The notes beneath the pieces are model-generated. The model did not search any database and was not told where the DNA came from. It saw only the letters and a program-made list of their open reading frames with translations. 52,615 bases of DNA, taken from positions 1 through 52,615 of the forward strand of contig JBGTAR010000373.1 in NCBI GenBank assembly GCA_041749815.1, given 5' to 3'. The DNA comes from JAJTZA01 sp041749815. Its GTDB lineage: Bacteria > Verrucomicrobiota > Verrucomicrobiia > Chthoniobacterales > Terrimicrobiaceae. Below, piece after piece: positions 7,846 through 15,058 of this stretch. A program made the translations under genes and the position numbers. Every line of letters starts with the position of its first letter. Positions within the stretch are counted from its first letter, which is position 1.

Positions 7846-8091
7846 TCAGGCGGGCCCGCATTTTACGATGTGCTTGGGTTTCTCGGTCAGAGCGATCGTC
7901 GAGGCGTGCTTGGGTTTTTGGGTGAGAGCGATCGTGGTACCAGTGACAGCTTGGGTTTTGCTGGGGCGACCGCCCTTGCGGCCATTGATGCGGGCGGCTT
8001 TTTGTTTTGCCAGGGACGTGGACGATCCTCCGAACTGGCCACGTCGCCATGGCGATTTCATCACGTAGAGAGGTTCTGGTGACTGCTTCAT
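7846..8091 (-). CDS. Small basic protein with 12-residue tandem repeat
   Basis: 81 residues. The centre (RINGRKGGRPSKT) resembles an AT-hook-like, Gly-Arg-Pro DNA-contact motif. The C-terminus is two copies of TIAL-T-Q/E-KPKH, a 36-bp direct duplication at 7870-7935. It begins 4 bp after the stop of the upstream gene. Function unknown. Confidence 0.6.
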   Translation of the reverse strand: MKQSPEPLYVMKSPWRRGQFGGSSTSLAKQKAARINGRKGGRPSKTQAVTGTTIALTQKPKHASTIALTEKPKHIVKCGPA

Positions 8092-8095
8092 GGGC

Positions 8096-8284
8096 TTATT
8101 TCTCCGGGAGGATTTCCTCCAGGGCGGTGGCGATGCGGAGCATGTCGCCCACGTGTGCCCAATTGATTTTCACCTCTCCCTCTGGGGCTGGGTTGTCGTG
8201 GATCATGGTTTTAAGCGCTTCCATGGCTTCCATGGTGCGGCGGTAGGCTTCGATGTAGGCGGCTTCTGCTGTTGTGTTTTTCAT
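8096..8284 (-). CDS. Small helical protein, first gene of the leftmost operon
   Basis: 62 residues, almost entirely helical and acidic/amphipathic (EAYRRTMEAMEALKTM), no recognised family. Its ATG lies 9 bp after a candidate -10 (TATTTT on the minus strand at 8299-8294) with a -35 TTGCAA at 8321-8316, so the mRNA would be leaderless or nearly so. It is divergent from the HTH gene at 8372 and likely heads the operon that runs to 6207. Confidence 0.65.
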   Translation of the reverse strand: MKNTTAEAAYIEAYRRTMEAMEALKTMIHDNPAPEGEVKINWAHVGDMLRIATALEEILPEK

Positions 8285-8293
8285 ACTGTGGAC

Positions 8294-8344
8294 AAAATAC
8301 GCATTGCGTATTTTATTGCAAGTATGAAATTTACGCTTTGCGTA
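8294..8344. promoter_or_regulatory. Paired palindromic operators between divergent genes
   Basis: A perfect 21-bp palindrome occupies 8294-8314 (halves AAAATACGCA and TGCGTATTTT). A second palindrome with the same half-site, TACGC-TTT-GCGTA, is at 8332-8344. Their centres are about 34 bp apart, near three helical turns, allowing cooperative binding on one DNA face. The first covers the spacer and -10 of the inferred leftward promoter, so binding should block it. The HTH protein encoded by the adjacent rightward gene is the obvious candidate ligand. Confidence 0.75.
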
Positions 8345-8371
8345 TTTATTTTTGCATGGTAGAAGTTGGAT

Positions 8372-8569
8372 ATGACATGGGACAAATGCCTTGAACTCGG
8401 TGCCACGCGACTTTCCACGATCCTCGGATGCCCGGTGACCACCGCTCACTCGTGGATTAGACGCAGCGGGCCTCCTGATTGGCAGAAACCTCACTTCATG
8501 GCAGCAATCGAGCATGCCGAAGCAAAGCGCGAGAAGCGGGTTTCTAAAAACGTGAGTAAAGGTCATTGA
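8372..8569 (+). CDS. Cro/YdaS-like helix-turn-helix regulator
   Basis: 65 residues from ATG 8372 (a TTG at 8366 is the alternative). TRLSTILGCPVTTAHSWIRR is a clear helix-turn-helix, followed by a Pro break and a basic C-terminal tail, as in Cro/YdaS-like proteins. It runs against the surrounding leftward genes and is separated from its divergent neighbour by two palindromic operators, so it probably regulates itself and the leftmost operon. It could be a YdaS-like antitoxin, but no toxin partner is evident. Confidence 0.7.
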   Translation: MTWDKCLELGATRLSTILGCPVTTAHSWIRRSGPPDWQKPHFMAAIEHAEAKREKRVSKNVSKGH

Positions 8570-8583
8570 TTGAATGGGGTCGG

Positions 8584-9408
8584 TTAATAATTCATCCAGA
8601 GGCGTTCCGTCCTTGGGACTGCTCCTCGTTGGCCGTTGGCGGTGGTTTGCTTGCTCTCTGAGCGCCATGTGGCATAGAGAGACTCGTAGAGATCTGAGGG
8701 GTAACCGCTGATGGCGACTTTGGCTTTGACCTGGTGAAGCATCCATGCGAGCTGGCGGTGGCATTCGTCGGTCATTTCGTGGACGTAGCCTTTGCCTCCG
8801 TTGTTGCGGGTGGACGCGAGGTATGGGGGATCGACGTAGAAGCAAGTGTCAGGACCGTCAAACTTTGGAATCAATCTGCTCCAATCGAGATTCTCTATGG
8901 TGACCCCGGTGAAGCGTTCAGCGACTGCGGAAATTGCTGCAGGGACTCCCGCCCATTCCCGTGCGTAGCTTTTACCGGCGCGGATGTCGCAGCTGCGGAA
9001 ACCGTTGGAATCTGTGGGGTCCATGCTGGATGTGCCATGGCCAAGAAAGAGCCTTGTGACGAACTGGCGAGCGGCTTCCACGGGATCTGAGGACCCGAGG
9101 TAGCTGCCTTGGAATTCCTCCCGCGAAAATGGGGTGAGTTCCAGCTGACGAATTAGCTCTGGGAGTTGCGATGCATCACGAAGGACGCGGAAAAAATTGA
9201 CAACCTGAGAATCCAGATCGTTGTAAACTTCGATCATGGATCGGCTCTTTCGGATGAGCACACCAGCGGCCCCACCGAATATTTCCACATAGGTCCGGTG
9301 CTCTGGCAACATGGGAATGATCCACGGGGCCAGGCGGAATTTTCCTCCGTGATATCGGAGCGGCGGCCGCTTGATGTCGGTGAGGGAAAATAGTGTGCCG
9401 GTTGTCAT
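8584..9408 (-). CDS. DNA adenine methyltransferase, Dam family (second copy)
   Basis: 274 residues from ATG 9408, which overlaps the stop of the cytosine methyltransferase (ATGA). It shows YHGGKFRLAPWI (family PGGK region), FGGAAGVLI (SAM loop), NDLDSQVVNFFRVLRD and catalytic DPPY (VDPPYLAST). It is complete, unlike the Dam gene at 6649, with which it shares family but only limited identity. Likely role: modification of phage DNA at an adenine site to avoid restriction. Confidence 0.92.
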   Translation of the reverse strand: MTTGTLFSLTDIKRPPLRYHGGKFRLAPWIIPMLPEHRTYVEIFGGAAGVLIRKSRSMIEVYNDLDSQVVNFFRVLRDASQLPELIRQLELTPFSREEFQGSYLGSSDPVEAARQFVTRLFLGHGTSSMDPTDSNGFRSCDIRAGKSYAREWAGVPAAISAVAERFTGVTIENLDWSRLIPKFDGPDTCFYVDPPYLASTRNNGGKGYVHEMTDECHRQLAWMLHQVKAKVAISGYPSDLYESLYATWRSESKQTTANGQRGAVPRTERLWMNY

Positions 9409-11009
9409 GCTGCTTTTCTCAGGGTGATGAGTTCGGGCGTGTTGGCGGCGACAAGGGCGGCGGCGAGTGGTGGGCAGACGGAGTTGCCGCACATGCGGAC
9501 TTGGGCGGTCTTTGTAAGAGGGCGGCTTGGCGGGTTTATGATGTAATCGGGGGGGAAGCCTTGGGCATGGAAGAGTTCGCGGGGGCTCAGCATTCGCATG
9601 CCGATGTCGGATATGGCGTAATCGACGCCGGCGATGGTGACCAAGGCGAAGCGATCACGGGTTGGGACTGTGTGGATTGGATCCCGGCAGTCCTGATCCT
9701 GTCCGCCCTCTCCATAGTATTTGGTGAGGAATGCTCGGACCTCGCCGATGTGGTTTCCTCCACTGGTGACGGTTGCCATGGGCTCACGGTTGTCTTGGCC
9801 GGTCGTCGTGGAATAGAGCTTGGTGAGGTGGGAGGCGATGATGCCGGTCTTTCCTTGACCATTGCTCATGACGGTGGGGGCCGGTGAGTCAACGGGGGAT
9901 CCGGTTGATTCTCCGAAGTGGCGAATCATGGACGCTGCCACAAGGGCATTGTGGTCCACGGATGTGACCGTGTGCACAGGCTCCTCAAGTCCGGATCCTG
10001 TGACGCCGGTGTAATGCTTGGCAAGGAAAGCTGAGACCAGGCCGAAGTGGCCGCCTTTGACTTCAGCACATTGGGTTCGGAGAGGCTCTTGGGGCGAGAA
10101 GTTTCGCTGGCTGGTTCCGTTTGCGTGCTCGGTCAGAAAGGGGGAAACAAAAGCCTTCTCTCCACGCTGAGCGCCGGTGATCGTTCGGAATGGTTCATTG
10201 ATGCTCTCGACTCGATCCCCACCTTGGTGAGTGAGTGAAACAATGAACGGATTGGCTGTTTCGATCACATATTTTCGAATGCCTCTGGCGATGCGTCGCA
10301 AGGTGGCCTCGGCAAGTGGGCGCTTTCGTTCGAATATTGATGGGCATGGCAACGAGAAGTCGATGCATTCGGCGGCTGTGCGCCATGGCAGCAGCTGACC
10401 TGCCTGCACGGCTGGGATTGTCGGGTTGCCGTGGGTTGGATCTGGCCACACGATGGGGCGACCGTCGCAGCGGGCAATGAGAAAGAATCTACGGCGAATT
10501 GTCGGGGCTCCAAAGTCACAGGCGCGGATCTCCCGGTGGTCGGTGGTGTAACCCAGCTTGTGTAGCTGATTAAGGAAGGATCGGAATGTTTGCCCTTTCC
10601 GCTCAGGGCATGGGTGGCCACATGGTGAGAGCGGACCCCATGTTTTGAATTCTTCCACGTTCTCAAGAATGATCACGCGGGGCCGCACGGTGGCAGCCCA
10701 CTTGATGGCGACCCATGCGAGGCCACGGATTTTCTTGCTTTTGGGCTTTCCGCCTTTGGCCTTGGAGAAATGTTTGCAGTCCGGGCTGAACCACGACAGC
10801 CCCACGGGTTGCCCCTTAGTGATGGCAATGGGGTCAACTGAGAAAATATCCTCTTGGATGTGGTGAGTGAGGGGATGATTGGCCGCGTGCATGGCGAGAG
10901 CCTCCTCGTCATGGTTAATGGCGATGTCCGGGGATCTGCCGAGGGCCATCTCAATGCCGGTGGATGCTCCTCCTCCGCCTGCGAAATTATCAACGATCAG
11001 TTCGTTCAT
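9405..11009 (-). CDS. DNA (cytosine-5) methyltransferase
   Basis: 534 residues. Motif I NFAGGGGASTGIE (8-20), motif IV with the catalytic Cys78 as SPDC rather than the usual PC, motif VI ENVEEF (116-121), RRRFFLIA (motif VIII) and motifs IX-X (RELFHAQGFP, GNSVCPPLA) are all present. The target-recognition region (253-458) consists of six related units of about 32-37 residues. Start ATG 11009 overlaps the stop of the upstream gene by 4 bp. It acts with the two Dam-type enzymes in phage DNA modification. Confidence 0.93.
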   Translation of the reverse strand: MNELIVDNFAGGGGASTGIEMALGRSPDIAINHDEEALAMHAANHPLTHHIQEDIFSVDPIAITKGQPVGLSWFSPDCKHFSKAKGGKPKSKKIRGLAWVAIKWAATVRPRVIILENVEEFKTWGPLSPCGHPCPERKGQTFRSFLNQLHKLGYTTDHREIRACDFGAPTIRRRFFLIARCDGRPIVWPDPTHGNPTIPAVQAGQLLPWRTAAECIDFSLPCPSIFERKRPLAEATLRRIARGIRKYVIETANPFIVSLTHQGGDRVESINEPFRTITGAQRGEKAFVSPFLTEHANGTSQRNFSPQEPLRTQCAEVKGGHFGLVSAFLAKHYTGVTGSGLEEPVHTVTSVDHNALVAASMIRHFGESTGSPVDSPAPTVMSNGQGKTGIIASHLTKLYSTTTGQDNREPMATVTSGGNHIGEVRAFLTKYYGEGGQDQDCRDPIHTVPTRDRFALVTIAGVDYAISDIGMRMLSPRELFHAQGFPPDYIINPPSRPLTKTAQVRMCGNSVCPPLAAALVAANTPELITLRKAA

Positions 11010-11377
11010 GGCTCGGTGCGGTAGATCTCCATTTTGTTCACTTCCAAGAGGGCGCGGAAATTGACGTGGGGATTAAAGACTCGCTCGCTGTTGTAGAGAA
11101 ATCCCTCCATGACTTCGTGCTCGACGCAGGCTTTGAATGCGGCATAGGCGGTCTTCACGATTTCATCCTCCATCATGTGGTCACTCAGATACCATTTGCG
11201 GCCGTGCCATGTTTTGGGCTTTTTGCTGACCGTGCATTTGGCCTGGTAGGTGCATTGGATGAAGATCCTGCCGTCCGTTGGACGCTTGCAGTCGCGGGCT
11301 ACGCGGAATTTGATGCGCCTGCCGATCACGGTGGCGCTCAGTCTTGAGACTGTGTATTTGATGGATAATAGTGTCAT
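11006..11377 (-). CDS. Conserved phage-type protein of unknown function
   Basis: 123 residues. The signature YQAKCTVSKKPKTWHGRKW followed by DDEIVKTAYAAF-like MEDEIVKTAYAAFKAC and HEVMEGF resembles a family of uncharacterised proteins found beside methylase genes in phages and prophages. It is coupled to the cytosine methyltransferase by a 4-bp overlap, suggesting a linked role, not known. Confidence 0.7.
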   Translation of the reverse strand: MTLLSIKYTVSRLSATVIGRRIKFRVARDCKRPTDGRIFIQCTYQAKCTVSKKPKTWHGRKWYLSDHMMEDEIVKTAYAAFKACVEHEVMEGFLYNSERVFNPHVNFRALLEVNKMEIYRTEP

Positions 11378-11380
11378 GAC

Positions 11381-11725
11381 TTAGAGTGGGAAAAGGATTT
11401 GGCCGCTAAACATCTCAGTCTGGCCAGCAAGGCACCTGCGTCGGGCTTGGCGGCGGCGTTTGCGTTTGCGGAGTTGCGATATCGCGTGGCGGCCAAGGGA
11501 ATTATCAAGGCGCAGGAACTCCTTGGTCGTAAGGAAACGATGATGAATGATTCCCCGCGATGTGTGAGAAAACGCGAAGTTGTCGAGCGGGCCGGGCTCG
11601 CCGTCTTTGGCGCGGAGGACACGGTCATCGCGGAGTTGGAATTCTTTGACGATGTCACCTGCCGACACCCATTTGCCTCGCTCAAGGAGGTAGCGTTCGA
11701 TTCTTGTTGGGAGATCATCGGTCAA
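11381..11725 (-). CDS. Small winged-helix-like protein
   Basis: 114 residues. The N-terminal half (RIERYLLERGKWVSAGDIVKEFQLRDDRVLR) has the pattern of a winged helix-turn-helix; the C-terminal part is very basic (SQLRKRKRRRQARRR). Its ATG overlaps the stop of the preceding gene (ATGA) and its stop lies 3 bp before the next start. Probably DNA-binding; no specific role can be assigned. Confidence 0.6.
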   Translation of the reverse strand: MTDDLPTRIERYLLERGKWVSAGDIVKEFQLRDDRVLRAKDGEPGPLDNFAFSHTSRGIIHHRFLTTKEFLRLDNSLGRHAISQLRKRKRRRQARRRCLAGQTEMFSGQILFPL

Positions 11726-12006
11726 TGAGTGGGCGGGGTTAAAATGATCGAACCCGGCGCATTGAGCGCGAGCGGCTCTGGCGGCAAGTCCGAGTGATCG
11801 GTTTTGAAAACGATCTTGGTTTTTGCCGGAAGATATTTGATGGAGACTTCCAAGGGGTCAGGATCCACGCTGATGTGTGGGTCTCGGGACCTGAAGGTGT
11901 AATCGTTGCATTGAGCGGCCTGGGAGAGCAGCTTGATCGCCGTTTGGATTCCCGAATCGGTAGGCAGAAGAAATGTGGTATATCCCACTTTGAGGAGGCA
12001 TTTCAT
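11722..12006 (-). CDS. Hypothetical early phage protein
   Basis: 94 residues, predicted mostly beta (KVGYTTFLLPTDSG, LEVSIKYLPAKTKIVF). No family recognised. It starts 1 bp after the upstream stop and overlaps the downstream start by 4 bp, so it belongs to the same early transcript. Confidence 0.65.
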   Translation of the reverse strand: MKCLLKVGYTTFLLPTDSGIQTAIKLLSQAAQCNDYTFRSRDPHISVDPDPLEVSIKYLPAKTKIVFKTDHSDLPPEPLALNAPGSIILTPPTH

Positions 12007-12007
12007 T

Positions 12008-12208
12008 TCAGATCAGTTTGTCGTTTCGCACGAGGTCGGCTGCGGATTTTGCAATGCGCTGGTGGAGTATTTGTGTGTCGAAAGTGGCGATGTGGAACGT
12101 TTCTCGGGATCGCTGGATCACGGGCGTCTCTTGGCCATCGATCAATTCGATGTTGATTTCTTCGGCCCAGATGAGTGCCCGAAAAACGATATTGGAATTA
12201 TTGGCCAT
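12008..12208 (-). CDS. Hypothetical early phage protein
   Basis: 66 residues with mixed alpha/beta pattern (VFRALIWAEEINIELIDGQETPVIQ). No family recognised. It is packed between neighbours with gaps of 3 and 1 bp on the early transcript. Confidence 0.6.
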   Translation of the reverse strand: MANNSNIVFRALIWAEEINIELIDGQETPVIQRSRETFHIATFDTQILHQRIAKSAADLVRNDKLI

Positions 12209-12211
12209 GGC

Positions 12212-12703
12212 TTAGAAGGGACAGAGGTCGTCGGCGGGTTCGTGGTTGGCTTTGGCGCTGGCCCGCATTTTGATGAGGCGGTGGGTGGCTTCTTTTCGGG
12301 TTAGGGGTTTGTCGAGGGGGTTGCTGGCGGCGGTGGGGCGGTCCCGGTAGGAGCGACGGGAATAATGGGAGGAATGGGATTGATGGTGGTCGGCTTGGCG
12401 GCTTTTGTTGAAGGCGATGTAATCGGCGCGGCAGTTGTCCCAGGCCATGCTGAGGGTGATGTTTTCGGGGTCGGCGAGGTGACGGCAGTAGGTTGCCAGG
12501 GCCGTGAACTCGGCGTCGGTGGTGGGCATGGATTCGCCTAGGTGGGGGACTCCGACTTGTTCCCAGCATTGGGCGCGGAGATCGCGGCGGGTGACTTCAT
12601 CGCGAAGCTGGTAGCCGCGTGCCTGGGCAACGGCAGGCCAAAGCTCGGTCTGGAATTTTACCCGGTAGAGGTGGGCTTTGTCGGCTCTGGTGCGGCGTTT
12701 CAT
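12212..12703 (-). CDS. Basic phage protein in the position of Mu gp16/GemA
   Basis: 163 residues; the N-terminal 90 residues are helical (VKFQTELWPAVAQARGYQLRDEVTRRDL) and the middle is His/Ser/Arg-rich (DHHQSHSSHYSRRSYRD). Its place a few genes downstream of gam matches that of Mu GemA-type regulators, but no sequence signature of that family is visible, so the relationship is positional only. Start overlaps the upstream stop (ATGA). Confidence 0.6.
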   Translation of the reverse strand: MKRRTRADKAHLYRVKFQTELWPAVAQARGYQLRDEVTRRDLRAQCWEQVGVPHLGESMPTTDAEFTALATYCRHLADPENITLSMAWDNCRADYIAFNKSRQADHHQSHSSHYSRRSYRDRPTAASNPLDKPLTRKEATHRLIKMRASAKANHEPADDLCPF

Positions 12704-13164
12704 GCTTGTTGGGGGCGGCGGCTATCAAGGAATTCCTTGAGCTTCTGGGAAGCCTCGGCTGCGGTGGTGGCGGGTTCCTCGTGGTGGACTTCTATGAGGC
12801 GCGTGGTGAGCCCGACGATTTGCTCTTGTCTGACATCGTGGAGGCGGGGGCGGCTGGCGCGGCGTCGGGATCGGGCGATCAGGATCAGGTCACGGAAGGA
12901 TTCTGGATCCCGGAGGATTTTCTGCGGGCGCAGTGACCAGTTGGCTTGTTGGGCTTTGTTTTGGCGTCGCATTTCGCCGATGACATCTTGGATGTCGCCA
13001 ACATTGAAGGGGCCTCCGGCCTCGGGGTCGTCGAGCGGCTCCATTTCGCGCAGGAAGTCCCACCAGGCGCGGAGGTCGGTCTGTGTGGGGCGGAGGGCCA
13101 TGAGACCACACGCGATGTTTAGGGCACGGTGGAAGCCGGTGATTTGTTGTTCGGTGAAGCTCAT
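12700..13164 (-). CDS. Hypothetical early phage protein
   Basis: 154 residues, helical, with conserved-looking WWDFLREMEPLDD and a basic segment RSRRRASRPRL. No family recognised. Both ends overlap neighbours by 4 bp, giving strong support for the start and for co-translation. Confidence 0.65.
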   Translation of the reverse strand: MSFTEQQITGFHRALNIACGLMALRPTQTDLRAWWDFLREMEPLDDPEAGGPFNVGDIQDVIGEMRRQNKAQQANWSLRPQKILRDPESFRDLILIARSRRRASRPRLHDVRQEQIVGLTTRLIEVHHEEPATTAAEASQKLKEFLDSRRPQQA

Positions 13165-13265
13165 TTTCTTAGGACAGTTTCGACGGGGAAGAGAAAGCGG
13201 CGTTGACTTAGTCGCAGGGCAAGAACGAGCAACATGCAGTTGAGGGGGTGGTAGGATTTTTTCAT
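13161..13265 (-). CDS. Very small hydrophobic/basic peptide
   Basis: 34 residues (MKKSYHPLNCMLLVLAL...), with one short hydrophobic stretch. It is supported mainly by its fit: ATG 4 bp after the upstream stop and its TGA overlapping the downstream ATG. It may be a small membrane peptide or a coupling leader. Confidence 0.4.
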   Translation of the reverse strand: MKKSYHPLNCMLLVLALRLSQRRFLFPVETVLRK

Positions 13266-13269
13266 GCTG

Positions 13270-13545
13270 TCAGTAGTTGAGGGCGGCACGGGAAAGGTCG
13301 CCAAAAGTGGTGACGTTGTGGATGCGCACCAAATATGGCTGTAAGGGGTCACGGTAGAGCAGGCCTCGTTGATCGAGCCAGTTGATTGCCCTTTTCAATG
13401 AGGAGCGCTCTAAGTTGATTGTCGGAAATGTGTCCCACCACACGAGGCCGTCGATGTCTCGACGCAGACAGCATCCCTCAATGACGGCGGCCTCCGACTC
13501 ATCGGCAATGTCCAGCGCGATTTCGGCAAGATCTTCTGCGGTCAT
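13270..13545 (-). CDS. Small winged-helix-like protein
   Basis: 91 residues from ATG 13545, which overlaps the upstream stop. The centre and C-terminus (SSLKRAINWLDQRGLLYRD...LVRIHNVTTFGDLS) look like the recognition helix and wing of a winged helix. No specific family is recognised. Confidence 0.6.
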   Translation of the reverse strand: MTAEDLAEIALDIADESEAAVIEGCCLRRDIDGLVWWDTFPTINLERSSLKRAINWLDQRGLLYRDPLQPYLVRIHNVTTFGDLSRAALNY

Positions 13546-13703
13546 GCTCGGTGGAGGATGGTGCCGCATTTGTGGTTGATGTGGCGGGTGGCTTGGCGGT
13601 GGGCTCTGCGGTTGAGGGCTCGGCGGATGGCGCTGGCGACTGTGAGGATTACCCACATGATGAGAGCGCCGGAGCCGGTGCAGATTAGGTTTTCCATGGT
13701 CAT
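13542..13703 (-). CDS. Small membrane protein
   Basis: 53 residues from ATG 13703, overlapping the upstream TGA; ATG 13697 is the alternative. One predicted membrane helix (GALIMWVILTVASAI) precedes a very basic His-rich tail. Function unknown. Confidence 0.55.
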   Translation of the reverse strand: MTMENLICTGSGALIMWVILTVASAIRRALNRRAHRQATRHINHKCGTILHRA

Positions 13704-13879
13704 GGTTTTTTGGGTGGGTGTTCCAAGGCCTTTAGGCATTTGATAGCGCGGCGGTGGAAGTTTCGTTCCCGCAAAAAGACCTTGTAGCCATCATTGTGCT
13801 TTGGCTCGTCGCCAAGGCATTCGCTGCAAGTTCTGACCATTTCCTCGTGGTGATCGATGATGCCTTGGAGGGTTTTCAT
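13700..13879 (-). CDS. Small early phage protein with CxxC
   Basis: 59 residues read directly from the minus strand: MKTLQGIIDHHEEM, then a TCSEC pair and a basic C-terminal helix. The start overlaps the gam stop and the stop overlaps the next start (both ATGA), so it fills the only gap in this part of the operon. Function unknown. Confidence 0.6.
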   Translation of the reverse strand: MKTLQGIIDHHEEMVRTCSECLGDEPKHNDGYKVFLRERNFHRRAIKCLKALEHPPKKP

Positions 13880-14490
13880 GCAGCTTGTTTGGTGGTTTCG
13901 AGGACTTCGGACTTGGGTTCGAAGAAAAAGAATTCTTCTTGCTCGATGCGGATCCCGGCGAGTTTGAGGGCCTCGGCTGGGATGTCGGCACGGCGGGACA
14001 GGAGGCCGTCTTTGTCGAGTTCGGGCTGACCGTAGCGGATGTAATCCTCACCATCGAAGGCCCACACGGGCTGGTTGTCGGGGTGGAAGCGTGGGTTGCC
14101 GGATTCGTCAAAGGCTTGGATTTTGACGGCGGCGATGCGGTTGACGATGTCGTCCCAGGTGTCTTTGCTTTTGAGCTTCTCGACTTTGTGTTTGCCGAAC
14201 CGGAATCCAAACCGGGCCTGCGGAAGATCGATGGACTTGATCCCTTTGGGGAATTCCTCGGGGTGTTGTTGTGCCCACACGTTGAGCCCGGCCTCGGCGG
14301 TCTGGATCGCGGTGGTGAGTTCGTCGATCTCGGGCTGATAAACTTTTTGGATCCTCTCTTTTTCCTTTTCGATGTCGATCAGGCGGGCGGTGAGTTCGAG
14401 CTTGCGCTCGACAAGATCAGAGACAACGGCAAGGGCTCCTGCGCGGGAGCTGATTAGGATGGGGGTGAGTTTTGGTTTTTTGGCTTTCAT
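13876..14490 (-). CDS. gam: Gam-like host-nuclease inhibitor
   Basis: 204 residues. The N-terminal coiled coil (about 25-80, RKLELTARLIDIEKEKERIQ) followed by the beta region GIKSIDLPQARFGFRFG and the helix KDTWDDIVNRIAAV is the Mu Gam arrangement. In Mu, Gam binds linear double-stranded DNA ends and blocks RecBCD, protecting transposition intermediates. It sits downstream of the MuB-like gene as in Mu. This copy carries about 30 extra C-terminal residues. Confidence 0.85.
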   Translation of the reverse strand: MKAKKPKLTPILISSRAGALAVVSDLVERKLELTARLIDIEKEKERIQKVYQPEIDELTTAIQTAEAGLNVWAQQHPEEFPKGIKSIDLPQARFGFRFGKHKVEKLKSKDTWDDIVNRIAAVKIQAFDESGNPRFHPDNQPVWAFDGEDYIRYGQPELDKDGLLSRRADIPAEALKLAGIRIEQEEFFFFEPKSEVLETTKQAA

Positions 14491-14504
14491 GGGAATGATG
14501 GGGT

Positions 14505-14714
14505 TTATTTGAGGTTGAGTTGGAGTTGTGGTCCCCAGGCGAAGAGGTCCGCGAGGGCGTAGATTTTGGATTTACGGCAGCCGTGGGGGCGGACTGAGAG
14601 TGTGCCGGTGGTGGTGTCGATTTCGGCGACGATGAGTCGGAGCTTCCCGCGATAATTCACGGTGCTGGTGCGGAGGATCCTGCGAACTTTTGTGCGCTTG
14701 AGTTTTCGCTTCAT
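14505..14714 (-). CDS. Small basic phage protein
   Basis: 69 residues; very basic N-terminus (MKRKLKRTKVRRILR) and a beta-rich body (GKLRLIVAEIDTTTGTLSVR). Its start overlaps the upstream stop by 4 bp. Probably nucleic-acid binding; no family assigned. Confidence 0.6.
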   Translation of the reverse strand: MKRKLKRTKVRRILRTSTVNYRGKLRLIVAEIDTTTGTLSVRPHGCRKSKIYALADLFAWGPQLQLNLK

Positions 14715-15058
14715 GGCTGCTTTTGGAGGTGGAGCCCGAGGGAGCGGAAGAGGTTGATGACGGCCTTGGATTTTCGGGCTGCCTCAGTTGCGAGGGTGCT
14801 ACAGAAATCGCTGTAGGCTTGGGCTTCTTCGATGTCGGCGGCGAGGAAGTAGCCGCTGCCGGGGATGGCGCAGAGGGGGACTTCCAACTCTTCGAGTGTT
14901 CCATCATGGAGGGCTTCACTGAGGAGTTCCCGGACCACGCGGGTGCGGCTGCGGCCCCGGATGCCCGCTTGGTCTGCAAGCTCGCGTGAGGAGATGAGAT
15001 TTTCACGGCCCACGTGCTGGAGCAGGATGAAAATGATGTGTGTGAGGGCGGGGCTCAT
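14711..15058 (-). CDS. Winged-helix DNA-binding protein
   Basis: 115 residues with a helix-turn-helix in the N-terminal half (ISSRELADQAGIRGRSRTRVVRELLSEAL) and a wing-like GSGYFLA, then a helical tail. The start overlaps the MuB stop (ATGA). It is likely a DNA-binding accessory to transposition or early regulation. Confidence 0.65.
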   Translation of the reverse strand: MSPALTHIIFILLQHVGRENLISSRELADQAGIRGRSRTRVVRELLSEALHDGTLEELEVPLCAIPGSGYFLAADIEEAQAYSDFCSTLATEAARKSKAVINLFRSLGLHLQKQP

